A DNA stretch of 11,344 bases from Nitratifractor sp. (lineage in GTDB: Bacteria; Campylobacterota; Campylobacteria; Campylobacterales; Sulfurovaceae): the NCBI GenBank assembly GCA_015490055.1, contig WFYP01000103.1, positions 1-11,344 on the forward strand. Reading direction: 5' to 3'. The notes beneath the pieces were generated by a model. It was not told the origin of the DNA and ran no database searches. It was given only the letters and a program-made list of their open reading frames with translations. Below are positions 4,930-10,510 of the stretch, piece after piece. The first letter of the stretch is position 1; the number at the start of each line of letters is the position of its first letter. The position numbers and the translations under genes were made by a program.

Positions 4930-6893
4930 CCCCCTTTGCAATACAATTAACAAGAGGTTTTTTACCCAATGAATTAGATGAAAAAGATAAACCAGCCTTT
5001 GATGAATTAAGCAGACTAAATGCTTTTGATATAGAAGATGGGCTTTATAAGTTAAAGTCTATCTACAGAGCTGGCGAAGTTTATATAAATGCCGAAGGAA
5101 AAGGCTATATGAGCTCGCTATTTAAAGAGCAAAAAGATTTACTAATAGAGCCAAATGATTTAAAAGATGCAAAAAATGGTGATTTTGTAGTAGCCAAAAG
5201 AGTAATTGCAAGGCGTGGGCGTGCAAGTGCTAAGGTTGTTACTATTATTAAACACGCGGTATTGACATCTATTTATATACTTAAAAAAGAGGGGAATTTA
5301 TATAAGTTTGTCGATATTAAGACCTCTTTAGAGAGCAACATTTTCCAAGATGGGGTAGATTTAAAGATATACAAAGTTGGTACTCTATTTAAAGTAGATG
5401 CCCTAACCAATAAAGTTACCGAAGTTATTGGGCATATAGACGACCCAAAGGTTGATGAAAAAATCTCTTTATATATGTACAACCGCTACGACGAATTCCC
5501 AGAAGATGCTACCAATCAGGCAAAAAGTGTACCAGCAGAGGTTAAAGATAGCGAGTGTAAAGGTAGAGTAGATTTAAGAGATTTGGCTTTTTGTACAATC
5601 GACCCAGTTACCGCAAAAGACTTTGACGATGCAATTTATTGGGACGGTGCAAACAGTACACTATATGTTGCAATAGCCGATGTTAGCCACTATATAGAGT
5701 ACTATTCTCCAATAGATAAAGAGGCGATAAAAAGGGGCTTTACTACATACTTGCCACATAAGTCATTTCCAATGCTACCAAGAGAGTTAAGCGAAAATAT
5801 CTGTTCTCTTAAACCAAAAGTAGATAGGCTAAGTTTTGTAGCTAAAATGAAGCTAAATATGGAGAGTTTAGAGGTAGAGAAGGCAGAGTTTTTTGAGGCA
5901 GTTATACACTCTAAAAGACGCTTTAATTATAATGAGATAGATAGCTTTTTAGCGGGCGAATACAAAGCTAAAAACGAAGCAGAAGAGCAAATTTTTGAGT
6001 GGCTTACACCTCTTTATACACTTACAAGACGCCTTAAAAAGCTTCGTTTAAAGAGTGGTTTTGATTTTAGAAGTGACGAGATAAAACTTTTGCTAAACAA
6101 AGAGCAACTTTTAAAAGAGACAACTATAGAGACAGGCACACCTTCGCACTCGTTAATCGAAGAGTGTATGCTACAAGCAAACCAAGCAGCAGCAAAACGC
6201 TTCGATGGTGATGGCGATGCAATTTTTAGAATACACGAGCCACCAAAAGAGAGTAAAATTGCACAACTTGTAGAGGAGCTTAGTGCAATAGGTATATATG
6301 TAGAAGCCGATTATGAAGATATAGAAAAGACAATTCGCGATATTCAAAAAGAGGCACAAAAAGTTGGCTTAGAGCAAGAGGTAGATGAGCTTATTATAAA
6401 GTCGATGAAACAGGCAAGTTATAGTAGCTTTAATGTTGGACACTTTGGTTTAGGCTTTAAATACTACAGCCACTTTACCTCGCCAATTAGAAGATATAGC
6501 GACTTGATTTTACACCGCTTAATAAAAGCACAACTTAGAAATGACAGCAAAGAGTTAGAGTATCTGCTTAGAAATATAGAGCCTCTAAGTGCAAGAGTTA
6601 GCGAATTAGAGCGAGAAGCAACAAAATGTGAATGGGACTTTAGAGATAGAAAATTCGCACGCTGGGCAAAAGAGAATATAGAGTCTGTGTTCGAAGCAAA
6701 AATTACAGAGATAGATGTAGAAGATGCTAATAAAGGGGCAAAAGCTAAACTACTAAATGGTGCAAAGGGTGCTACTGTTAATTTACGAAGTTATAATTCA
6801 AATCTTTTTGATAAAATAGTAGTTAAAATTAGCGAGGTAGATTTAGAAAAAGCTACTATTATGGCTAATGAAGTAAAAAAACTAGAAGAGTAG
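4926..6893 (+). CDS. rnr: RNase R/II-family 3'-5' exoribonuclease
   Basis: This enzyme degrades RNA processively from the 3' end and in this phylum is the RNase R that handles structured RNA. It has 655 residues, shorter than E. coli RNase R (about 810) but normal for Campylobacterota. An N-terminal cold-shock-like OB region (about 45-170) precedes the RNB catalytic domain, which opens with CTIDPVTAKDFDDAI (223-237). Asp226, Asp232, Asp234 and Asp235 have the same spacing as the four metal-binding aspartates of E. coli RNase R. HFTSPIRRYSDL (516-527) is the second family signature. The C-terminal 75 residues match a short or degenerate S1 domain, without the basic tail of E. coli. The gene starts inside the end of htpX and is followed after one base by holA. 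Confidence 0.94.
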   Translation: MTPFAIQLTRGFLPNELDEKDKPAFDELSRLNAFDIEDGLYKLKSIYRAGEVYINAEGKGYMSSLFKEQKDLLIEPNDLKDAKNGDFVVAKRVIARRGRASAKVVTIIKHAVLTSIYILKKEGNLYKFVDIKTSLESNIFQDGVDLKIYKVGTLFKVDALTNKVTEVIGHIDDPKVDEKISLYMYNRYDEFPEDATNQAKSVPAEVKDSECKGRVDLRDLAFCTIDPVTAKDFDDAIYWDGANSTLYVAIADVSHYIEYYSPIDKEAIKRGFTTYLPHKSFPMLPRELSENICSLKPKVDRLSFVAKMKLNMESLEVEKAEFFEAVIHSKRRFNYNEIDSFLAGEYKAKNEAEEQIFEWLTPLYTLTRRLKKLRLKSGFDFRSDEIKLLLNKEQLLKETTIETGTPSHSLIEECMLQANQAAAKRFDGDGDAIFRIHEPPKESKIAQLVEELSAIGIYVEADYEDIEKTIRDIQKEAQKVGLEQEVDELIIKSMKQASYSSFNVGHFGLGFKYYSHFTSPIRRYSDLILHRLIKAQLRNDSKELEYLLRNIEPLSARVSELEREATKCEWDFRDRKFARWAKENIESVFEAKITEIDVEDANKGAKAKLLNGAKGATVNLRSYNSNLFDKIVVKISEVDLEKATIMANEVKKLEE

Positions 6894-6894
6894 T

Positions 6895-7872
6895 ATGTAT
6901 AGAAACGAATTCGAAAATTTATTAAGAGACTCTCTGCCAAATTGCGTACTTTTGTATGGAGAGAATAGCTTTTTCTTTGACTATTATGCTTCTTTTTATA
7001 AAGAAAGACTAAATGCCAAAGAGGATATGCTAGAGCACTTTTTTGATGATTATAATTTTGAGCAAGCAAAGGGCTACCTTTCGCAAGGCTCACTCTTTGG
7101 CGGAGTAAATCTATACATTTTACGAAGCGATAAAAAAGTTCCAAAAAAAGAGTTAGAATTTTTAATTGAAGCTGTTAAGAGAAATCCTGATAACTACTTT
7201 TTATATATTTATGAAGGTGGCAGTTCTAATGCTAAAAGTCTGCAAAGCTCTTTTAGTAAAAAAAATAGTGCAATTTGGGTTAGATTTTTCGAAGCCAATA
7301 TGCGAGAAGCTAGCGAATTTGCCACTAAAAAGGCACAAGAGATTGGCTTAAATATCTCGCCTTATGCAATTAACCATTTGGTAAATTTGCTAAATTTAAA
7401 TATGGCATTAATTACAAAAGAGCTAGAGAAATTAGCAATATTAGATGAACCAATAGAGGCAATACAAATAGACAATTTGGTTTATTCTACCGCTCCACTC
7501 GCAGTTGAGAAGATGATAATATCACTATTTAAAAAAGAGGATATTACCCAAACTCTTAATAAAATTATAGAATTAGGAGAAGATGAACTAGCAATTTTAA
7601 GAGCAATTCAGAGATTTTTGCAACAGCTGTTTTTGTTCCACGCATATATAAAACTGCACGGTGCACCAAACTCAAAAGAGATTTTAGGGTATCAACTCCC
7701 AAAATTTGTAGAGAACGATAGAGCCTCTTTAGCTGTTAGAATAAAATCTTCTACACTTTTAAAGATTTACCAAGAGCTTTTAGATATTGAATTAAAAATA
7801 AAAACAAGCTCACCAATGAGCAAAGAGTCTTTACTTTTTGGAGCTTTAGGGAAAATTAGGCAGTTGTTGTAA
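6895..7872 (+). CDS. holA: DNA polymerase III delta subunit
   Basis: HolA is the clamp-loader subunit that opens the beta sliding clamp during chromosome replication. The protein has 325 residues, within the usual 310-345. Landmarks typical of the divergent epsilonproteobacterial form are LLYGENSFFFDYY near the N-terminus (residues 19-31), SQGSLFGGVNLYILRSDKK (63-81), the middle region ALITKELEKLAIL, and the helical collar domain with ELAILRAIQRFLQQLF in the last third. Conservation is low in this family, but the position between rnr and rpsF supports the call. The ATG lies one base after the rnr stop with no strong ribosome binding site of its own, so translation probably depends on termination of rnr. 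A separate promoter for rpsF follows, so holA is likely the last gene of this unit. Confidence 0.88.
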   Translation: MYRNEFENLLRDSLPNCVLLYGENSFFFDYYASFYKERLNAKEDMLEHFFDDYNFEQAKGYLSQGSLFGGVNLYILRSDKKVPKKELEFLIEAVKRNPDNYFLYIYEGGSSNAKSLQSSFSKKNSAIWVRFFEANMREASEFATKKAQEIGLNISPYAINHLVNLLNLNMALITKELEKLAILDEPIEAIQIDNLVYSTAPLAVEKMIISLFKKEDITQTLNKIIELGEDELAILRAIQRFLQQLFLFHAYIKLHGAPNSKEILGYQLPKFVENDRASLAVRIKSSTLLKIYQELLDIELKIKTSSPMSKESLLFGALGKIRQLL

Positions 7873-7935
7873 AAATAGTAAGCAGAAAGTTTAAATGTTG
7901 TTTTATATATTCACATTTATTCTAAAATAGCCATA

Positions 7936-7970
7936 GCTTTATGCTTTTAGCTTCTAGCTTTAAGCTTATA
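7936..7970 (+). repeat. Heptad repeat array, locus C
   Basis: GC recurs at 7936, 7943, 7950, 7957 and 7964, exactly 7 bases apart. The units are GCTTTAT, GCTTTTA, GCTTCTA, GCTTTAA and GCTTATA, in the same orientation as the right array of locus B. No inverted partner array or central hairpin is present, so this is a simple array. It ends four bases before the rpsF -10 box and so occupies the place where a -35 region would be. Confidence 0.75.
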
Positions 7971-7974
7971 TCGG

Positions 7975-7980
7975 TATAAT
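7975..7980 (+). promoter_or_regulatory. -10 box of the rpsF-ssb-rpsR promoter
   Basis: A perfect TATAAT lies 69 bases ahead of the rpsF start and is followed by a T-rich stretch; transcription would begin near 7987. No -35 box is evident; the T-rich heptad array upstream may replace it, since sigma-70 promoters of this phylum rely on phased T-rich DNA. The start would place the whole leader hairpin at 7995-8041 in the mRNA. Confidence 0.7.
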
Positions 7981-7994
7981 TTTTGTTCAAAAAA

Positions 7995-8046
7995 TTCTTT
8001 CTCGCAATGCAAATGCAAAGCGGGATAAAAAGCCGAAAGAAGGAAG
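7995..8046 (+). promoter_or_regulatory. rpsF leader hairpin, candidate S6:S18 autoregulatory RNA
   Basis: The leader can fold into an outer helix TTCTTTC (7995-8001) with GAAAGAA (8035-8041), seven pairs, and an inner helix TCGC (8002-8005) with GCGG (8020-8023), closed by a 14-base loop. The 3' side carries an 11-base bulge ending in CC, directly before the G that starts the outer helix, so a CCG sits at 8033-8035. Published rpsF leader motifs that bind the S6:S18 complex have a conserved CCG in a bulge, copied from 16S rRNA. The Shine-Dalgarno run AGGAAG (8041-8046) starts at the base of the outer helix, which suits translational repression when the complex binds. The folding is my hand analysis. 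Confidence 0.6.
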
Positions 8047-8049
8047 AAA

Positions 8050-8424
8050 ATGAACTGTTATGAAACACTTTTTATTCTTAAGCCTACGCTTACAGAAGAA
8101 GAGACTGCAAAACAAATCGATGCTGTAAAGGCAAGTATCACTGAACAAGATGGTGAAGTTGTTGCTACAAATGTTATGGGAGCTAGAAAGCTTGCATACC
8201 CTATACAAAAAAATGAGCGTGGTTACTACACTGTAGTTTATCATAAGTCACCTGCTTCTGCTATTGCAGAAATAGAAAGAAAATTAAGATATAACGAAGA
8301 TGCTCTTAAATTCTTTACTGTAAAATATGCTACGAAAAGAGAAGTTGCAGAGTTCGATAGACAAGTTGCTAACTGTTCTCCTAAAAAAGAAGAGAGCAAA
8401 GAAGAGGCTTCTAGCGAAGCGTAA
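8050..8424 (+). CDS. rpsF: Small-subunit ribosomal protein S6
   Basis: S6 binds the central domain of 16S rRNA as a heterodimer with S18, which is encoded two genes downstream. The 124-residue protein begins MNCYETLFILKPTLTEEE, the characteristic S6 opening, and contains GARKLAYPIQKNERGYYTVVYH (residues 44-65) and a later RYNEDALKFFTVK stretch (80-92). The last 15 or so residues are a Lys/Glu/Ser-rich tail that extends past the folded domain. AAGGAAG precedes the ATG. It is the first gene of the operon with ssb (17-base gap), and its leader can fold as a likely feedback site for S6:S18. Confidence 0.97.
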   Translation: MNCYETLFILKPTLTEEETAKQIDAVKASITEQDGEVVATNVMGARKLAYPIQKNERGYYTVVYHKSPASAIAEIERKLRYNEDALKFFTVKYATKREVAEFDRQVANCSPKKEESKEEASSEA

Positions 8425-8441
8425 TTAATAAAGGTACTCCT

Positions 8442-8951
8442 ATGTATAACAAGGTAATTTTAGTTGGTAATTTAACAAGAGATGTAGAGGTAAGATACTC
8501 TCAAAGTGGTAGTGCTATTGGAAAGGTTGGTATAGCTACTAGCCGTAAATTCAAAAGTGCTACTGGCGAGCAAAAAGAGGAAGTAATGTTTATTGATTTA
8601 ACTTTCTTTGGAAGAACTGCCGAAATTGCTAACCAATACCTTAGAAAAGGGAGTAAAGTATTAGTTGAAGGTAGACTTATACTAGAGCAGTGGGTCGCTC
8701 AAGATGGTAGCAAAAGAAGTCGCCACTCTGTAACAGTAGAGAGTATGAAGATGCTAGATACAAGAGCAGATAGTATGCAAAATAATCAATATAATAACAA
8801 TAATGGTTACAATGCAGCACCTGCACAGCAACAGCAGCCTTCGTACCAGCAGCAAACGCAGCAGCCACCTGTACAGCAAATGGCACCAAGTGCACCACAA
8901 GAGCCAAAGATTCCAGAAATCGATATAGATGAAGATGAAATACCATTTTAG
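8442..8951 (+). CDS. ssb: Single-stranded DNA-binding protein
   Basis: SSB coats single-stranded DNA in replication, repair and recombination and recruits partners through its C-terminal tip. The OB-fold domain covers residues 1 to about 107, starting MYNKVILVGNLTRDVEVRYS and including FFGRTAEIANQYLRKGSKV. A linker of about 50 residues (about 108-158) is rich in Gln, Asn and Pro; its CAG/CAA codon runs make it a low-complexity DNA tract. The acidic tip reads DIDEDEIPF, equivalent to the DDDIPF tip of E. coli. Length 169 is normal. AAAGG lies nearby upstream. The position between rpsF and rpsR is conserved across many bacteria and ties its level to ribosome synthesis. Confidence 0.97.
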   Translation: MYNKVILVGNLTRDVEVRYSQSGSAIGKVGIATSRKFKSATGEQKEEVMFIDLTFFGRTAEIANQYLRKGSKVLVEGRLILEQWVAQDGSKRSRHSVTVESMKMLDTRADSMQNNQYNNNNGYNAAPAQQQQPSYQQQTQQPPVQQMAPSAPQEPKIPEIDIDEDEIPF

Positions 8952-8962
8952 GAGAAAAAACA

Positions 8963-9226
8963 ATGGCTGAAAAAAGAAAGTTCAAAAAAAGATTTTGTAG
9001 ATACTGTCAACAAAAAGTTGATTATATAGATTATAAAGATTTAACTCAATTAAAATTTAGTTTAAGTGAGAGATATAAAATTATGCCTCGTCGTTTAACA
9101 GGTAACTGTAAAAGACACCAAGAGTTAGTTGCAGATGCTATTAAAAGAGCAAGACAAGCTGCATTTATCCCTTATATCGTAGATAGAAAAAGAGTTGTTG
9201 CTAATCCATTTGAATTAATCAAATAG
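8963..9226 (+). CDS. rpsR: Small-subunit ribosomal protein S18, zinc-ribbon form
   Basis: S18 joins S6 in the platform of the 30S subunit. The 87-residue protein opens with a basic segment MAEKRKFKKRFCRYC and has the core PRRLTGNCKRHQ. Cys12, Cys15, Cys49 and His52 give a CxxC...CxxH set, the zinc-binding (C+) form of S18 rather than the cysteine-free form of E. coli. AGGAG lies about eight bases before the ATG and 11 bases separate it from ssb, so it is the third gene of the operon. A terminator-like hairpin follows 25 bases after the stop. Confidence 0.97.
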   Translation: MAEKRKFKKRFCRYCQQKVDYIDYKDLTQLKFSLSERYKIMPRRLTGNCKRHQELVADAIKRARQAAFIPYIVDRKRVVANPFELIK

Positions 9227-9251
9227 TTAATAACGATTCACTCCCCAATAT

Positions 9252-9280
9252 ACTACTTCAAGCTGATGCTTGAAAGTAGT
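9252..9280. terminator. Hairpin after rpsR, likely transcript end
   Basis: ACTACT-TCAAGC (9252-9263), loop TGAT, then GCTTGA-A-AGTAGT (9268-9280): twelve base pairs with a single bulged A. It lies 25 bases past the rpsR stop. A run of U is missing on the 3' side (TCACTCATAT follows), so it is not a textbook intrinsic terminator; it could stabilise the 3' end of the mRNA instead. Confidence 0.5.
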
Positions 9281-9366
9281 TCACTCATATAAATAATATT
9301 CTTCACTAAACTCTTACACACCATCCAATATATTGCCATTAAGTTAAGATTTTAACTCCATAAAAT

Positions 9367-9410
9367 GCATAAAGCTTAAAGCACTAAGCTAAAAGCTAGC
9401 AGCCAACTGC
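9367..9410 (-). repeat. Heptad repeat array, locus D
   Basis: GC occurs at 9367, 9374, 9381, 9388, 9395, 9402 and 9409, seven positions exactly 7 bases apart. Read on the minus strand, the units include GCTTTTA, GCTTAGT, GCTTTAA and GCTTTAT, the same unit as loci B and C in reverse orientation. The array starts at the inner edge of the left terminal repeat of the surrounding element, and its last GC is the first two bases of GCGTCATTCCC, where the REP-like hairpin begins. Confidence 0.75.
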
Positions 9411-9515
9411 GTCATTCCCACAAAAGTGGGAATCCAAGGTTTAAATTGTCAAAAAAGTTAAATTGCAGCTTATAGACAGTTAAAATTGTAGATTCCCGTT
9501 TTCACGGGAATGACG
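9410..9515. repeat. REPIN-like pair of inverted ATTCCC-N8-GGGAAT hairpins
   Basis: The left unit is CGTC-ATTCCC-ACAAAAGT-GGGAAT (9410-9433) and the right unit is ATTCCC-GTTTTCAC-GGGAAT-GACG (9492-9515). Each folds as an 8-base-pair hairpin with a 4-base loop, and the two are inverted relative to each other about 58 bases apart, with GTCATTCCC outermost on both sides. A partial inner inverted repeat (TTTAAATTGTC near 9440-9450, GACAGTTAAA near 9475-9484) extends the pairing. ATTCCC-N8-GGGAAT is the pattern of the neisserial dRS3 repeat and of related repeats in other proteobacteria. Paired REPs of this form (REPINs) are usually moved by a RAYT Y1 transposase, none of which is visible here. Confidence 0.7.
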
Positions 9516-9675
9516 GAGATCGTAGATTATAAGTTTTGTTTAATAATTGATTACATTAAATGGACATAGAATCCTTAACTTAATGGCAATGGAGGTGCCT
9601 TTAAGTATTACTACAAGATTTAAGCAGACATATAAAGTGATACACCTGTTTTGTTTCAAAGCACTCTTAGGCTTT

Positions 9676-10341
9676 TTATTTATCAGTAGATTTTCTACTC
9701 GTAGGAACAGCTCCTTTATCTACTTTATTAGAAAATTCAGTATCTTCACCTAGTGCCAATTTTTTAGCTTGTCCTATCCAATCTTCTCTCTTAATTCTAC
9801 CTGAAAAAGCCAAGTGGCTATCAATCCATGCTATTTCTTCTTCTGTCCAAGCTGCTATTTGGTCAAAGTGAAATACCCCTAAATTATGTAACTTTTCTTC
9901 TATAACAAAACCTATACCTTTAATTCTACATAAATTATCAGCCTTATTATTTCTTGGGGTAGTTAATAGATTTGGCTTATTATCTTCTTTATTCTGTTGT
10001 GAAACTACATCTTTAGAATTATCCTTAGCTACTTGTGTTGAAATACCTTGAATTTCATTATTTTCTATAAAAGACTCATCCTTAGTATCTGAAAATGTAT
10101 CAATATTATTTTCAGGTACAGTAGCAACATTTTCAGAAGAGAGTATTGACGGTTTTTCATCATTAATATCAAAAGAGTTTTCAAGGGAAGACAAAGATTG
10201 ATTTTCACAATAATCATTTTTCTTAAAATAGAGTTCATTAGTCTGTTTTTTACACGATAGTTTACCAAATAGATACCCTAAAATTATACCTATCAAAGCA
10301 ATAAGAACCAATAAAAGTCCAATTTGTAAAGCTGTTACCAT
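9676..10341 (-). CDS. Membrane-anchored helix-hairpin-helix protein
   Basis: From the chosen start the protein has 221 residues in three parts: one membrane segment (about 5-27, LQIGLLLVLIALIGIILGYLF), a low-complexity Asn/Asp/Glu/Ser-rich linker (about 30-135), and a C-terminal helix-hairpin-helix domain (about 137-198) with LCRIKGIG, GVFHFDQIAAWTEEEIAWID and GRIKREDWIGQAKKLA. This domain is the one annotated as a predicted flap-endonuclease-like H3TH domain (COG3743 type) and also found fused to NuoE and ribosomal L21; its function is not established, and nuclease residues are not apparent. The ATG at 10341 is preferred: AGGAG ends five bases before it, whereas the in-frame GTG at 10347 lies inside that ribosome binding site. 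A TATAAT at 10376-10371 serves it. It is divergent from mltG. Confidence 0.8.
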   Translation of the reverse strand: MVTALQIGLLLVLIALIGIILGYLFGKLSCKKQTNELYFKKNDYCENQSLSSLENSFDINDEKPSILSSENVATVPENNIDTFSDTKDESFIENNEIQGISTQVAKDNSKDVVSQQNKEDNKPNLLTTPRNNKADNLCRIKGIGFVIEEKLHNLGVFHFDQIAAWTEEEIAWIDSHLAFSGRIKREDWIGQAKKLALGEDTEFSNKVDKGAVPTSRKSTDK

Positions 10342-10370
10342 ATCCACTCCTTTTAGTATTAAAAATATCT

Positions 10371-10376
10371 ATTATA
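10371..10376 (-). promoter_or_regulatory. -10 box of the helix-hairpin-helix protein gene
   Basis: Read leftward, TATAAT spans 10376-10371, predicting a start near 10364 and a leader of about 23 bases with AGGAG in it. The upstream DNA (10380-10400) is A/T-rich with a run of eight T, as expected where no -35 box is used. The remaining divergent region to mltG (about 10400-10475) shows nothing further. Confidence 0.6.
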
Positions 10377-10475
10377 AGGTTATCATATTTTTTTTAAAAT
10401 GTGTCTATTCTTATCTAAAATTACTATATTTTATGACAAAATCAATAGAAATTACGAATCTAAACAAATTAAATG

Positions 10476-10481
10476 TATAAT
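10476..10481 (+). promoter_or_regulatory. -10 box of mltG
   Basis: A perfect TATAAT lies 29 bases ahead of the mltG start codon, in an A/T-rich region without a clear -35 box. Predicted transcription start is near 10488, giving a leader of about 23 bases that includes the AAAGGA ribosome binding site. Confidence 0.6.
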
Positions 10482-10510
10482 TCTAGTAGAATAAAACAAA
10501 GGATACTCGC

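Larger units (their letters stand above)
9332..9590. mobile_element. MITE-like element with 36-37 base terminal inverted repeats
   Basis: The left arm at 9332-9367 and the reverse complement of 9554-9590 match at 31 of 36 aligned bases with one extra base on the right side; the outer 17 bases (ATTGCCATTAAGTTAAG) are identical. The element is about 259 bases, contains no credible ORF, and encloses a heptad array (9367-9410) and a REPIN-like pair (9410-9515), forming a nest of inverted repeats. Non-coding size, long terminal repeats and an intergenic position fit a miniature inverted-repeat transposable element. I could not identify a target-site duplication: flanks (CCAATAT left, GGAGGTG right) do not match, so the exact ends are uncertain. 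No transposase is in the window. This, the rpsR hairpin and AT-rich DNA without features make up the gene-free stretch 9227-9675. Confidence 0.55.

Noticed and set aside
7893..7918. AAATGT...ACATTT inverted repeat after holA as a terminator
   Set aside because: Six A/T-rich pairs around a 14-base loop are not stable enough, and no U run follows.
8812..8880. CAG/CAA-rich tract in ssb as an expandable microsatellite or contingency locus
   Set aside because: Units are interrupted and mixed; this is the usual Gln-rich SSB linker rather than a uniform repeat prone to slippage.
9371..9515. CRISPR-like array in the rpsR downstream region
   Set aside because: Repeat spacing is 7 bases in one part and a single inverted pair in the other; there are no direct repeats of 20-40 bases with unique spacers and no cas genes.
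9547..9753. Rightward 68-codon frame across the right arm of the repeat element
   Set aside because: It runs through the terminal inverted repeat and antisense into the helix-hairpin-helix gene, has no ribosome binding site and no recognisable family.
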